A stretch of 44,168 nt of DNA from Prochlorococcus sp. AG-402-I20 (GTDB lineage: Bacteria > Cyanobacteriota > Cyanobacteriia > PCC-6307 > Cyanobiaceae), in contig QCHY01000015.1 in NCBI GenBank assembly GCA_003216975.1, forward strand, positions 1 through 44,168, read 5' to 3'. Positions 35,436 to 43,433 of the stretch are shown piece after piece (within the stretch, counting starts at the first letter, position 1; the number at the start of each line of letters is the position of its first letter). The translations under genes and the position numbers were made by a program. The notes under the pieces were generated by a model. It was not told where the DNA came from. It searched no databases and saw only the letters and a list, made by a program, of their open reading frames with translations.

Positions 35436-35663
35436 ATGGCAGAGATTATCAAAATAATCTCAAAGCATCAAATTTACATAAAACAAATGACTTCTACCAA
35501 TCCAAAATCTAAAAATCTAATAAATAGAGATGATGTAAACGAAATGATTGAGAATGCAATAAGAAGACACAACAGAAGGTCCACAATAATATCTGCGATT
35601 CTTGGTTGGATACTTATAGGTGGTTATTCCTTTGGTTTGTTTCATGTAGTTAACAATATATAA
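35436..35663 (+). CDS. small protein with C-terminal membrane helix, 75 aa
   Basis: The most gene-like part starts near MTSTNPKSKNLINRDDVNEM (35487), then a basic helix (IENAIRRHNRRST) and a membrane helix (IISAILGWILIGGYSFGLF). ATGs at 35436 and 35487 and a GTG at 35271 are all possible starts. The frame is open to 35202, which is unlikely by chance in such AT-rich DNA, so a longer protein of up to 130 aa is possible. Confidence 0.5.
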   Translation: MAEIIKIISKHQIYIKQMTSTNPKSKNLINRDDVNEMIENAIRRHNRRSTIISAILGWILIGGYSFGLFHVVNNI

Positions 35664-35804
35664 TTTATTGAAAGAAATGATTTGTGAGCAACTAATTACA
35701 AAAAATGTAAAAGGTTAAAACACTTAATAAAAAGTTCAATTTATTTGAATCTATTTTCTAGGCAATTTATCTATAATAGAAAAATTTACAGTATTAGTTA
35801 ATAA

Positions 35805-35966
35805 TTACTGGCTAATTCGGCTCCATTTATCTTGATAAGGAAGTTGATAATCTTCTTTATTCATTGGGATCCAACTCCAATCCAAGCAAACTGTTAATTG
35901 GTAGCCAATCACATATATCGCAAGAATTGCATTAAACAAATTAATATGATTAATAGGTGTATCCAT
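35805..35966 (-). CDS. small membrane protein, 53 aa
   Basis: ATG at 35966, TAA at 35805-35807. A hydrophobic helix (INLFNAILAIYVIGYQLTVC) is followed by a Trp/Tyr-rich polar tail (LDWSWIPMNKEDYQLPYQ). Composition is non-random and the frame fills a gap. Not recognised. Confidence 0.5.
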   Translation of the reverse strand: MDTPINHINLFNAILAIYVIGYQLTVCLDWSWIPMNKEDYQLPYQDKWSRISQ

Positions 35967-36151
35967 TATTAAAAATAAATAAAAATATAATAGCTAAATT
36001 GAGACATAAACTGGACTCCCAATTAGCAAAGTGACCATGGGAGAACAATTGATAAAGAAATATGAAAGATTTTTAGTCTAAATTTTTATTTTTCTAGAAT
36101 TATATTTTATAGATTGTAATATTTAAGAATTAGTATCTTTTCATTAATTAT

Positions 36152-36298
36152 TCAATTATTATCAATTATTGGAACTGCTGGATGGTCGAATGGATCATCA
36201 TTTAAAATAGGAGCACAAACCTGACGACAAGATTTTCCCTGTTCGTCTTCGATACAAACTTCTAAACATTCAAAATATCTGTCTTGTGCTGTTTTCAT
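36152..36298 (-). CDS. small twin-CX3C protein, 48 aa
   Basis: ATG at 36298. The Cys residues 11, 15, 24 and 28 form CLEVC and CRQVC, a twin CX3C pattern separated by eight residues. A helical hairpin with two disulfides or a metal site is conceivable. The tail is acidic and Pro-rich (NDDPFDHPAVPIID). Family not recognised. It lies 86 nt downstream of another CX3C gene on the same strand. Confidence 0.5.
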   Translation of the reverse strand: MKTAQDRYFECLEVCIEDEQGKSCRQVCAPILNDDPFDHPAVPIIDNN

Positions 36299-36384
36299 AT
36301 TTTAAAAATTAGACATATCTAAACTTAACTATTGAAAGATTATATTTGATGATAATTTAACAAAACTTTGTTAGGTAAATGCAC

Positions 36385-36567
36385 TTATGTACATTCTTTT
36401 AAATGAAATAGTATCTCAGAAGATTTTTTATTTGCATCACAAGCTAATACACATTGTGTTAGCTCCTTATTAGCAAGAAGTTGTAGAATTCTAGCCATAT
36501 CAATTGAAGAGAGTTCGCCATCCGAACTCCATTTAAGAGTAGTTTTTCTTTGAATGGGTTTGTTCAT
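36385..36567 (-). CDS. small CX3C protein, 60 aa
   Basis: A polar, helical protein that contains CVLAC and ends in ECT. The start is the ATG at 36567, with AAGGA just upstream; a TTG at 36576 extends it by three residues. Together with the 48-aa gene it could form a two-gene unit. Function unknown. Confidence 0.5.
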   Translation of the reverse strand: MNKPIQRKTTLKWSSDGELSSIDMARILQLLANKELTQCVLACDANKKSSEILFHLKECT

Positions 36568-36841
36568 ATCCTTCAAATAAAACTAATATACAATTAACAC
36601 GCTTTTTCGTAGCTTTAATTTATTTTTAGATTAATTTTACTTTTACTAAAAGAGATAGGTATAAATTACAAAGAATAAATATAAAATGGGTGTCAAAATA
36701 CTCTTTATTAATATTAATGATAGAACCAATAGAGAAGATCGTTGTCATAATTTAAGGATATTAACTCAAAGAAAGATTTTAGTTCACTAAAAAATAAATA
36801 AATTAGGATTCAATAATTATTATACTATTCCTAAGTCTCGA

Positions 36842-36964
36842 CTAATTTGAAGCAGATAAAGTAGAGTCATTAAAAATACATTTTTCAGAATGAGAATTGG
36901 CAGATTTAGTTTTTTTGTCTTTTAGAAAAAACTTTGCAAATTGCTGTGTCTTGTGTTTTTGCAT
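36842..36964 (-). CDS. possible basic peptide gene, 40 aa
   Basis: An ATG-initiated frame with a Lys/Gln-rich N terminus (MQKHKTQQFAKFFLKDKKTK) and a Ser-rich end with one Cys. Weak case, as AT-rich spacers yield many short frames; given mainly for completeness. Confidence 0.3.
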   Translation of the reverse strand: MQKHKTQQFAKFFLKDKKTKSANSHSEKCIFNDSTLSASN

Positions 36965-37324
36965 TGATGTAATATATGGATTTAAATTATGTAAGATAAT
37001 TTAAATAAACTTAATTAAGGATAGCGTAAAAAATTGAAAATCGCGTGTGAAACCCGAACAAACATTAATTACAGCTTAGATTTAATTAGTAATTTTATTC
37101 TTTTTCAGATTCCTTATCAATTAATTGATAGATAAACTATAGGGATAAAAAATATAGAAATAATTTGTTACTATAAATCGTATAAATTTCTGAAATATTA
37201 ATATATCTATAAGTAATTATTATACTTAGTAATTTAGAAAATTTTTAGAAAAAATAAATTATATATTAATAAACTTTAAATATATAATATACGTTATCAT
37301 TTAATCTAGTTTATTATTTCAATT
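36965..37324. other. AT-rich spacer
   Basis: 360 bases of low complexity with no supported gene. The only symmetrical element is a 14-bp palindrome ATCAATTAATTGAT near 37110-37125. A promoter for the small leftward genes may be present. Confidence 0.4.
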
Positions 37325-37459
37325 TTAATTAGTTGATCTAGTCCAACTTTTTGTGCTCTTAGATTTTTTCTCTCCTTTCAATATGAAAAGCATTAGTAAC
37401 GGAGCTATCCCCATCAATGGAATGACAAGGTTCATAGCGTAGTTATGGGTTTCTTCCAT
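37325..37459 (-). CDS. small membrane protein, 44 aa
   Basis: ATG at 37459, TAA at 37325-37327. A helix with YAMNLVIPLMGIAPLLMLFI is followed by a basic tail (LKGEKKSKSTKSWTRSTN). The single-helix, basic-tail design suggests a real membrane peptide. Not recognised. Confidence 0.45.
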   Translation of the reverse strand: MEETHNYAMNLVIPLMGIAPLLMLFILKGEKKSKSTKSWTRSTN

Positions 37460-37648
37460 TAAAAAAAAAAGATAATAATTAATTCTAATTAATTTTTTTT
37501 GCGTGTTAATGCGTACAAATTCTCATTTATATCTGATAAAGCTTTAAAATTTAAAGCCTACGAATTTAGGTTTGTAAAAAAAGAAGCTATTCCTTCATTT
37601 TCTATTTATGCTAGATCTTATCAAAGATTACATTGCTTTTTAATAAAA

Positions 37649-37873
37649 ATGAGAGATATTTCTTTCAATATTGACTACTTATCTCCAACTGGTTTAATTG
37701 GTTTTTGGGTACTGTTCATAGGATTAATCTTTACAGGTTTTATGTTTTATTTTGTCTTTTTTAGGCTTAATGAAAATGATACTTCATACAAAGATATAAA
37801 AAGAAAAAAACTAGAAATAGAAGCACAAAAACAAAAAATTGCCAAACTTTATCCAAAAGGAAAATACTATTAA
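37649..37873 (+). CDS. small membrane protein, 74 aa
   Basis: A membrane helix (about 16-40; TGLIGFWVLFIGLIFTGFMF) and a basic coiled tail (KRKKLEIEAQKQKIAKLYPK). The frame is open to a TTG at 37499, adding 50 basic residues; the ATG at 37649 is preferred. Family unknown. Confidence 0.5.
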   Translation: MRDISFNIDYLSPTGLIGFWVLFIGLIFTGFMFYFVFFRLNENDTSYKDIKRKKLEIEAQKQKIAKLYPKGKYY

Positions 37874-38135
37874 TTGAAATAAATTAGAACAGCAGAATTC
37901 CTTTTTCAAAAAATACAGAATAATTTAGAAATCTCTTCTTATAAATTAATTGTAGTTTTGCAGACAACTTATTAATTCTTCTGAAAATTAAGACTTCACT
38001 AAAGGCACAAAAGAATTAAGAGAGAGAAAATGAGCTCTTAAAGCAGTTGGACCAACTTTCTATTACATCTCGTTGTTCTTCAGGAATTTTTGATTTATTG
38101 GGCTAAAAAAAAGAGATAATAGAAATATAAAGAAA
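37874..38135. other. spacer before hendecad-repeat gene
   Basis: 262 AT-rich bases. A - strand frame between 38018 and 38110 reads PNKSKIPEEQRDVIESWSNC but has no start codon and may be a gene remnant. No clear promoter picked out. Confidence 0.35.
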
Positions 38136-38525
38136 ATGGCTTCTAATCGATGCAAGCCTATTTTAATTAAACCTATGGCTTCGAATCAAGCAAACACTGG
38201 TATTAGTCTTAATGATAAGTCCCCTTTCTCAGGGTCTGGTAAGCAGGTTCCAGCTGCGTTGTCTATGATGGTGGACTCAATGACAAGCATGGTAGAAAGA
38301 GCAAAAATCGATTTAGAAAATGTTGATCAACGAGCAAGGGCTGATCTTGAAAATATCGATCAAAGGGCAAGAAAAGATGTTGCTTTACTGGACCAAAGAG
38401 CAAGAGAGGATATTCAAAAAGTTGATAAAAAAGCTAGAAGAGACATAGCAATTCTTGATAAAAGAGCCAGAGAAGATCATGATCTGCTTCTAAAGGTACG
38501 AAAAGCTAGAGAATCGACTTCTTAA
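38136..38525 (+). CDS. 11-residue (hendecad) repeat protein, 129 aa
   Basis: Residues 59-124 are six 11-residue units, each beginning with Asp: DLENVDQRARA, DLENIDQRARK, DVALLDQRARE, DIQKVDKKARR, DIAILDKRARE and a last degenerate DHDLLLKVRKA; one more degenerate unit precedes. An 11-mer period favours an amphipathic or coiled helix, as in LEA group 3, perilipin or synuclein-like proteins. The N terminus is Ser/Gly-rich and disordered. Two in-frame ATG starts (38136 and 38175) both begin MASN. Function not known. Confidence 0.7.
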   Translation: MASNRCKPILIKPMASNQANTGISLNDKSPFSGSGKQVPAALSMMVDSMTSMVERAKIDLENVDQRARADLENIDQRARKDVALLDQRAREDIQKVDKKARRDIAILDKRAREDHDLLLKVRKARESTS

Positions 38526-38622
38526 TGTCTTTGTATTTGTACAGTTCAAGTTCCAGAAAAAAAAGACTCATTAAGTCAAGATTAATTTTTTTTAATAAAA
38601 AATTTTTAATACTAAGTTAAAT

Positions 38623-38918
38623 ATGAGTACCGCTTTGCCGTAAGGCCCAAGAAGCATCGACCTGGAAGAACCAGAGGGGGAATCAAAGTGAAGCTTCGTT
38701 TCCAGAACAAGCTGGTATACGTTACTTTCACGACAGCTTCCCCATATCGAAAGAGAGTCAGATCAGAGCACTTGAGAAGGCCAATACCAACAAAGCAGTA
38801 CAAAAAACAATCTAAACAAAAATATCATCAAGAGGTAGGCCAAATTGACCTTATGGTTTTTAAAACATCTAATGCTTCTTTTTTTCTAGAAATAGCATCT
38901 CTCTTGTTCAATAGATAA
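38623..38918 (+). pseudogene. possible frameshifted small basic gene, overlaps purK 3' end
   Basis: The frame from 38616 to 38918 is open but has no ATG. It begins in effect YEYRFAVRPKKHRPGRTRGG and continues VKLRFQNKLVYVTFTTASPY; GC content here is higher than the spacers. An ATG at 38623 is in another frame and hits TAA after six codons; one missing base would join them. A GTG at 38688 could start a 76-aa version. The last 91 nt are antisense to purK and may be read-through past a lost stop. Either a disrupted gene or a non-ATG-start gene. Confidence 0.4.
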
Positions 38919-39973
38919 GTAACATGGCCAAGTTTTCTCCCTTTTTTTTCTTCCTCTTTTTCATACCAATGAACATTCAAGCCAGGAATAGTCCTTAATT
39001 CATCCAACCGCTGAGAGATTGATATTGGATAATTACTTTGCAATCCAAGCAAGTTTGCCATTAAAGCCCCATTAACAAGCATTTCAGGCATGGGAACATT
39101 AATGCCAGATGTAATACAAATTTGTTGATCAAACTGACTGCTAGTACAAGCATCGATAGAAAAATGACCTGAGTTATGAGTTCTCGGAGCTATTTCATTT
39201 ACAAGTAATCCTTCAGGTCCATAGAAAAATTCAATAGCAATAACACCAACATAGTCCAACTCAGTCAGCAACGAAGATACGATATTTTTCACCATTTGAT
39301 CAACGTCATGATTGATATCAGCTGGAGCAAGGACCCAGTCGCATACTTGTTTGACTTGGTAAGTCTCTACGATCGGCAAACTACGAACAATTCCTTTTAA
39401 ATCCCTACTAGAGACAATAGATAATTCTTTTTCAAAAGAGACCCATTTCTCTAACATCCATTGTTCGTTTGTTTCTACCAGAAGAAATTCTTGAAGTTGT
39501 TTTAAATTTTTTATAATTTTAGTGCCCTTCCCGTCATAACCACCTTTTGCAGCTTTTGCCATCAATGGGAATTTCCAATCGACAGGAAGTTCAATCTCTG
39601 ATGATTTTTCTAAAGGTATAGGCAGCCAATCAGGGCAGGGAATATTAAGGCTATTTAATAACTCTCTTTGAGTTATTTTATTTATTAAAGGTCTTATTGA
39701 CTGCAGTCTGGGAACAAAAGAAACTCCATTGTTTTGAAGGGAAAGTAAGCTTGGAATATCAACCCACTCATTCTCAAAAGTAATCAAACGGGACTTTTCA
39801 GCAAGAAGTTTTGTGCCCCTTGCATTTGTAGGCTCATGCAATATTACTTGCTTTGTCTTTTTGGCAGCTGGATCAGTTTTGGCTGCCGTCTGAACAACAA
39901 CATCAACATCTCTTTTCTTTCCAGCTTCAACAAGAAGCATTGCTAGCTGTCCTCCACCCACTACCCCAATCAT
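38828..39973 (-). CDS. purK: N5-carboxyaminoimidazole ribonucleotide synthase
   Basis: An ATP-grasp enzyme of 381 residues in de novo purine synthesis that carboxylates AIR to N5-CAIR. GVVGGGQLAMLLVEAGKK opens the protein; AKAAKGGYDGKGT is the phosphate-binding ATP-grasp loop; VNEIAPRTHNSGHFSIDAC is the substrate/Mg motif. Length is normal. The 284-base upstream spacer contains a candidate 6S RNA on the same strand, and transcripts could run from it into purK. Confidence 0.95.
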   Translation of the reverse strand: MIGVVGGGQLAMLLVEAGKKRDVDVVVQTAAKTDPAAKKTKQVILHEPTNARGTKLLAEKSRLITFENEWVDIPSLLSLQNNGVSFVPRLQSIRPLINKITQRELLNSLNIPCPDWLPIPLEKSSEIELPVDWKFPLMAKAAKGGYDGKGTKIIKNLKQLQEFLLVETNEQWMLEKWVSFEKELSIVSSRDLKGIVRSLPIVETYQVKQVCDWVLAPADINHDVDQMVKNIVSSLLTELDYVGVIAIEFFYGPEGLLVNEIAPRTHNSGHFSIDACTSSQFDQQICITSGINVPMPEMLVNGALMANLLGLQSNYPISISQRLDELRTIPGLNVHWYEKEEEKKGRKLGHVTYLLNKRDAISRKKEALDVLKTIRSIWPTS

Positions 39974-40009
39974 TAGTTCAAGACCTCATTTTTAGAGCTT
40001 TGCTCACTT

Positions 40010-40172
40010 GCAGCCAAACCACAAAAATTTCGTACAAATAAACAAAAATACTTATGAAGTGAGATTTTAATAAAAATATCCTTCATTCACAACCCAAAGG
40101 ATATTCCAATGTGTGATCATTTTGACCCTGAAATAAATACGGAACGTATACGAACACAAATCATTGGTTTCT
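40010..40172 (-). ncRNA. candidate 6S RNA (ssaA) upstream of purK
   Basis: On the - strand a -10-like TAATAC (40178-40183) precedes a ~163-nt segment. Closing stem: AAACCA (5', 40165-40170) with TGGTTT (3', 40016-40021), and further in TTCGTA (40149-40154) with TACGAA (40029-40034). The apical hairpin is AATATCCTT/AAGGATATT (40076-40106) with a 13-nt loop. A long closed double-stranded rod with an interior loop is the 6S shape. In cyanobacteria 6S RNA is known upstream of purK. Ends are approximate. Confidence 0.5.
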
Positions 40173-40257
40173 TAAATGTATTATTCAACCATATAATTAC
40201 TTTTATATTTGATGATTTAACTTAATAAATCACCAAACATCTTATATCCTTTCAACT

Positions 40258-41364
40258 GTGAATAAAGAAAACTTCCATATCAAAGTCTCTTTAACCAGCA
40301 ACCCATACGAAATAGTTATAGGAGAAAACAGTCTCGAAAACATAGGAGATGAACTATATAAAATTGGTTTTAAGGAAGGACTAAAAGTATTAGTCGTATC
40401 TAATCAGGAAGTCTCAAATAATTACAGTGATTGTATTATTAAAAGTTTAATTAAACATAAATACAATCCAAAACTTTTAATACTAAAAGCAGGCGAAGAG
40501 CAAAAAAATCAACTTTCTATAGATTTAATCCACGATGCGGCCTATGAAGCCAGATTAGAGAGAGGATCATTAATGATTGCTCTTGGAGGAGGGGTTATTG
40601 GAGACATGACTGGTTTTGCAGCTGCTACTTGGTTGCGTGGAATTCATGTAGTGCAAATCCCAACAACATTACTTGCCATGGTTGATGCCTCTATTGGAGG
40701 CAAAACTGGCATAAATCATACGAAAGGTAAAAATCTCATAGGTGCTTTTCATCAACCTAGATTGGTGTTAATAGACCCCAAAACATTATTTACCCTCCCA
40801 GAAAGAGAGTTTAAAGCAGGTATGTCTGAAGTAATAAAGTATGGAGTTATATCAGACCTAGAACTATTCGAACTGCTAGAAAGGCAAGAAAATATTTCTG
40901 AACTGTCGAGAATAAAAGAGAAGCTGCTAGTAGAAATAATTAAGCGTTCTGCCAGATCTAAAGCAGAAATTGTTGTAAAAGATGAAAAAGAAAGTGGAGT
41001 TAGAGCATTTTTAAATTATGGGCACACATTTGGTCACGTAATAGAAAATCTATGTGGTTATGGGAAATGGCTTCATGGTGAAGCAGTAGCAATGGGTATG
41101 GTTGCAGTAGGAGAGTTAGCTGTTCAGAGGAGACTATGGAGGGAAATTGACGCAAAAAGACAGAGACAATTAATAGAGAAAGCGGGTTTACCTACTAAGT
41201 GGCCAAAGCTTGAACTAGAAAGTGTTCTAAACTCACTTAAGGGGGATAAGAAAGTCAAAGACGGCAAAGTTAGTTTCGTTATGCCCTTGAAAATTGGTGA
41301 TGTAAAAATATTTAATGATATCTCTAATAAAGAAATAAATGAATGCTTGCAAAAACTTAATTAA
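40258..41364 (+). CDS. aroB: 3-dehydroquinate synthase
   Basis: NAD- and zinc-dependent second shikimate-pathway enzyme, 368 residues. GGGVIGDMTGFAAATWLRG and PTTLLAMVDASIGGKTGIN bind NAD, NLIGAFHQP the substrate, and LNYGHTFGHVIE contains zinc ligand histidines. The start is GTG. The 3' end overlaps the midA gene on the other strand by 8 nt. Confidence 0.96.
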   Translation: MNKENFHIKVSLTSNPYEIVIGENSLENIGDELYKIGFKEGLKVLVVSNQEVSNNYSDCIIKSLIKHKYNPKLLILKAGEEQKNQLSIDLIHDAAYEARLERGSLMIALGGGVIGDMTGFAAATWLRGIHVVQIPTTLLAMVDASIGGKTGINHTKGKNLIGAFHQPRLVLIDPKTLFTLPEREFKAGMSEVIKYGVISDLELFELLERQENISELSRIKEKLLVEIIKRSARSKAEIVVKDEKESGVRAFLNYGHTFGHVIENLCGYGKWLHGEAVAMGMVAVGELAVQRRLWREIDAKRQRQLIEKAGLPTKWPKLELESVLNSLKGDKKVKDGKVSFVMPLKIGDVKIFNDISNKEINECLQKLN

Positions 41365-42559
41365 TTGGCTCTTCAAGAAAACGATTTCGTAAAATCAAAT
41401 CATTATTATTATCCTTTTGGAAAGCTAACCACCTAAATTCCCCCAGTCCCATTGGATCAACAAGCCTCAACAAAGACTCTCTTCGATTTAATGCGGAAGA
41501 TAGATCTTTACCACTTGTATGCTGGAGAGAATAAAGAAATTTTGAAAGTCCTAATGCTAATAGAGCTTGCCCCTGCCTTGTCTCACCCAAAAACTTCCAT
41601 CCATTGGTCAGAGCATAATTAATGGATAATTCAATACATAAATGTGCTGTTAAATCACACAAACCAGCATTACTTAAAATATTAATGTTTGCTTCTTGAT
41701 TCTTATAGGAAACAAGAGTACCGTCTTTTCTCATTGAGCTGTAGTAACGCTTCGATTCCATCGCGTAGTCGACAACTAATAATGAGCCATTAATTAAAAC
41801 CTTAGACAATTTCTCAAACCAAATTGGCAAATCACTATGCCATTCTGTAACCCATCTATTAGGAATGTCCTTTGGTGGAAACTCGATACCTAATAAGTTT
41901 TTAGAAGCTTTCAAAAATTGAATGATTTCAGAAGTTGGCTTTAGGTCGACAAACTCCAAAAAATAATCATCATTAATTTTTTTCAACATAACTCCCTGCC
42001 TAAAAACCTTATCATTTGTAAAAACTAATCTCTCTACAGGGAAAGCATCCAAAACCTCATTAGCAATAACGACACCTGTTACTGGTCTTGAAATGAGATC
42101 ATCGATAGTGCACCAGCGACAATTAATCTCGTTCAGGTTATTAACTACTTTTTCTTGCCGTTCTCGCATACCGGCATTTAATTCAACTAAAATAAGTTCA
42201 ATTTTACTGATTAAAGCAGGTTCTATTTCAGCAATAGCCACTATCAAATCCTTTGATAAAGTTCCTTCCCCTGGTCCAATTTCAATAAGAGAAAACGATT
42301 CAGAATCAATTGTTGATTTTTCTAGATCAGAAAACCATTCAACAACTTGTAAAGCTAATAAACGTGCAAAATCATTACTCAAAGATGGTGAAGTACAAAA
42401 GTCTCCATCCTTACCAATATTCAATTTTCCAGTTGAATAAAATCCATTTTCAGGATCATTTAAAACTAAATCCATATATTTATAAAAACTAATTGAACCG
42501 CCGCTTTCTCTAATGCGATCAATTAACCATGTAGGACATCTCGCAGTCGGGTCAATCAT
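41357..42559 (-). CDS. MidA-type (DUF185) SAM-dependent methyltransferase
   Basis: A 400-residue protein. SFYKYMDLVLNDPENGFYS near the N terminus and SLIEIGPGEGTLSKDLI (SAM motif I), plus VIANEVLDAFPVERLVF, are hallmarks of the MidA/NDUFAF7 family, which methylates arginine in complex I subunits in eukaryotes. In a cyanobacterium the NDH-1 complex is a natural candidate target, unproven. It diverges from the TPM gene by 32 bases. Confidence 0.87.
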   Translation of the reverse strand: MIDPTARCPTWLIDRIRESGGSISFYKYMDLVLNDPENGFYSTGKLNIGKDGDFCTSPSLSNDFARLLALQVVEWFSDLEKSTIDSESFSLIEIGPGEGTLSKDLIVAIAEIEPALISKIELILVELNAGMRERQEKVVNNLNEINCRWCTIDDLISRPVTGVVIANEVLDAFPVERLVFTNDKVFRQGVMLKKINDDYFLEFVDLKPTSEIIQFLKASKNLLGIEFPPKDIPNRWVTEWHSDLPIWFEKLSKVLINGSLLVVDYAMESKRYYSSMRKDGTLVSYKNQEANINILSNAGLCDLTAHLCIELSINYALTNGWKFLGETRQGQALLALGLSKFLYSLQHTSGKDLSSALNRRESLLRLVDPMGLGEFRWLAFQKDNNNDLILRNRFLEEPIN

Positions 42560-42591
42560 GATGGAGAATACGTTAAGAGCAAATTAAGCAC

Positions 42592-43395
42592 ATGCTGAAA
42601 AAATCATTGAAGAAAGCAATAATTTTTTGCCTGGGACTCGTAATAATGTTCTCAATGGCCAATAACACATTTGCTTACGATAATCCTGAACTATTACCAA
42701 AAGAACAAACACCCATTATTGATCTTGCAAAAACTCTGAGTGAGAAACAAAGATTAGATTTGGAGAATTCTTTAAAATCTTATGAGCAAGAAACAGGATG
42801 GAAAATAAGAGTATTGTCACAATTTGAGAAAACCCCTGGTTTAGCAGTCAAAGATTATTGGGATCTTGATGAGACAAGTTTACTTATAATCGCTGATCCA
42901 AGAGGCGGGAATTTACTAAGTTTTAATGTTGGAGATGCATTTTTCGCACTAATGCCCAGAATATTCTGGGTGGAATTACAAACAAGATTCGGGAACCAAT
43001 TTTATGTAAGAGATAACGGAGAAGATGGCGCAATCTTAGCTTCGATAAACGCTGTGGAAACATGTTTAGACCGTGGTGGTTGTGAAGTTGTACCTGGCCT
43101 ACCTCAAGAACAATGGCAATGGACTTTATTTACCTCTTTGTTGGGTGGAATTATTGCAGGTTTCGCAGCCTCGCCAAGGAAAGCAAATGAATCATTTTCA
43201 ATTGGATGGCTATTGCTCCTTTCCCCTCTTTGGATAATGCTATTTGGAATTTTTGGCATTGCTCCTGTGGTAACAAGAACAAATGATATTTTGCCTTTAA
43301 TGAGAAATATTTTGGGATTTGTTGGCTCTGCTATTGGTGCTTATTTAATTGCAGAAAGAAAATTTAAGGATCCTAAATTAAATGAACAAAGTTAA
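42592..43395 (+). CDS. TPM-domain (Psb32-like) membrane protein
   Basis: A 267-residue protein. A signal peptide (about 1-28, ending TFA before YDNPEL) precedes a TPM_phosphatase domain of 110 residues (IDLAKTLSEKQRLDLENSLK, GWKIRVLSQF, LLIIADPRGGNLLSFNVGD). Three hydrophobic segments follow (about 180-196, 204-228 and 235-255). Psb32 in Synechocystis protects PSII during repair; equivalence is likely but not shown here. Confidence 0.83.
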   Translation: MLKKSLKKAIIFCLGLVIMFSMANNTFAYDNPELLPKEQTPIIDLAKTLSEKQRLDLENSLKSYEQETGWKIRVLSQFEKTPGLAVKDYWDLDETSLLIIADPRGGNLLSFNVGDAFFALMPRIFWVELQTRFGNQFYVRDNGEDGAILASINAVETCLDRGGCEVVPGLPQEQWQWTLFTSLLGGIIAGFAASPRKANESFSIGWLLLLSPLWIMLFGIFGIAPVVTRTNDILPLMRNILGFVGSAIGAYLIAERKFKDPKLNEQS

Positions 43396-43433
43396 AATCA
43401 ATTGATTATGAAAATAAAAAAATATGCTAAATA

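Noticed and set aside
36686-36788. 34-codon rightward frame starting MGVKILFINI
   Set aside because: Too short and no supporting context in a spacer with many random frames.
38018-38110. leftward frame PNKSKIPEEQRDVIESW
   Set aside because: No start codon; at most a gene remnant, so mentioned only in the spacer entry.
38612-38803. 63-aa leftward frame
   Set aside because: Antisense to the more coding-like basic frame at 38623-38918.
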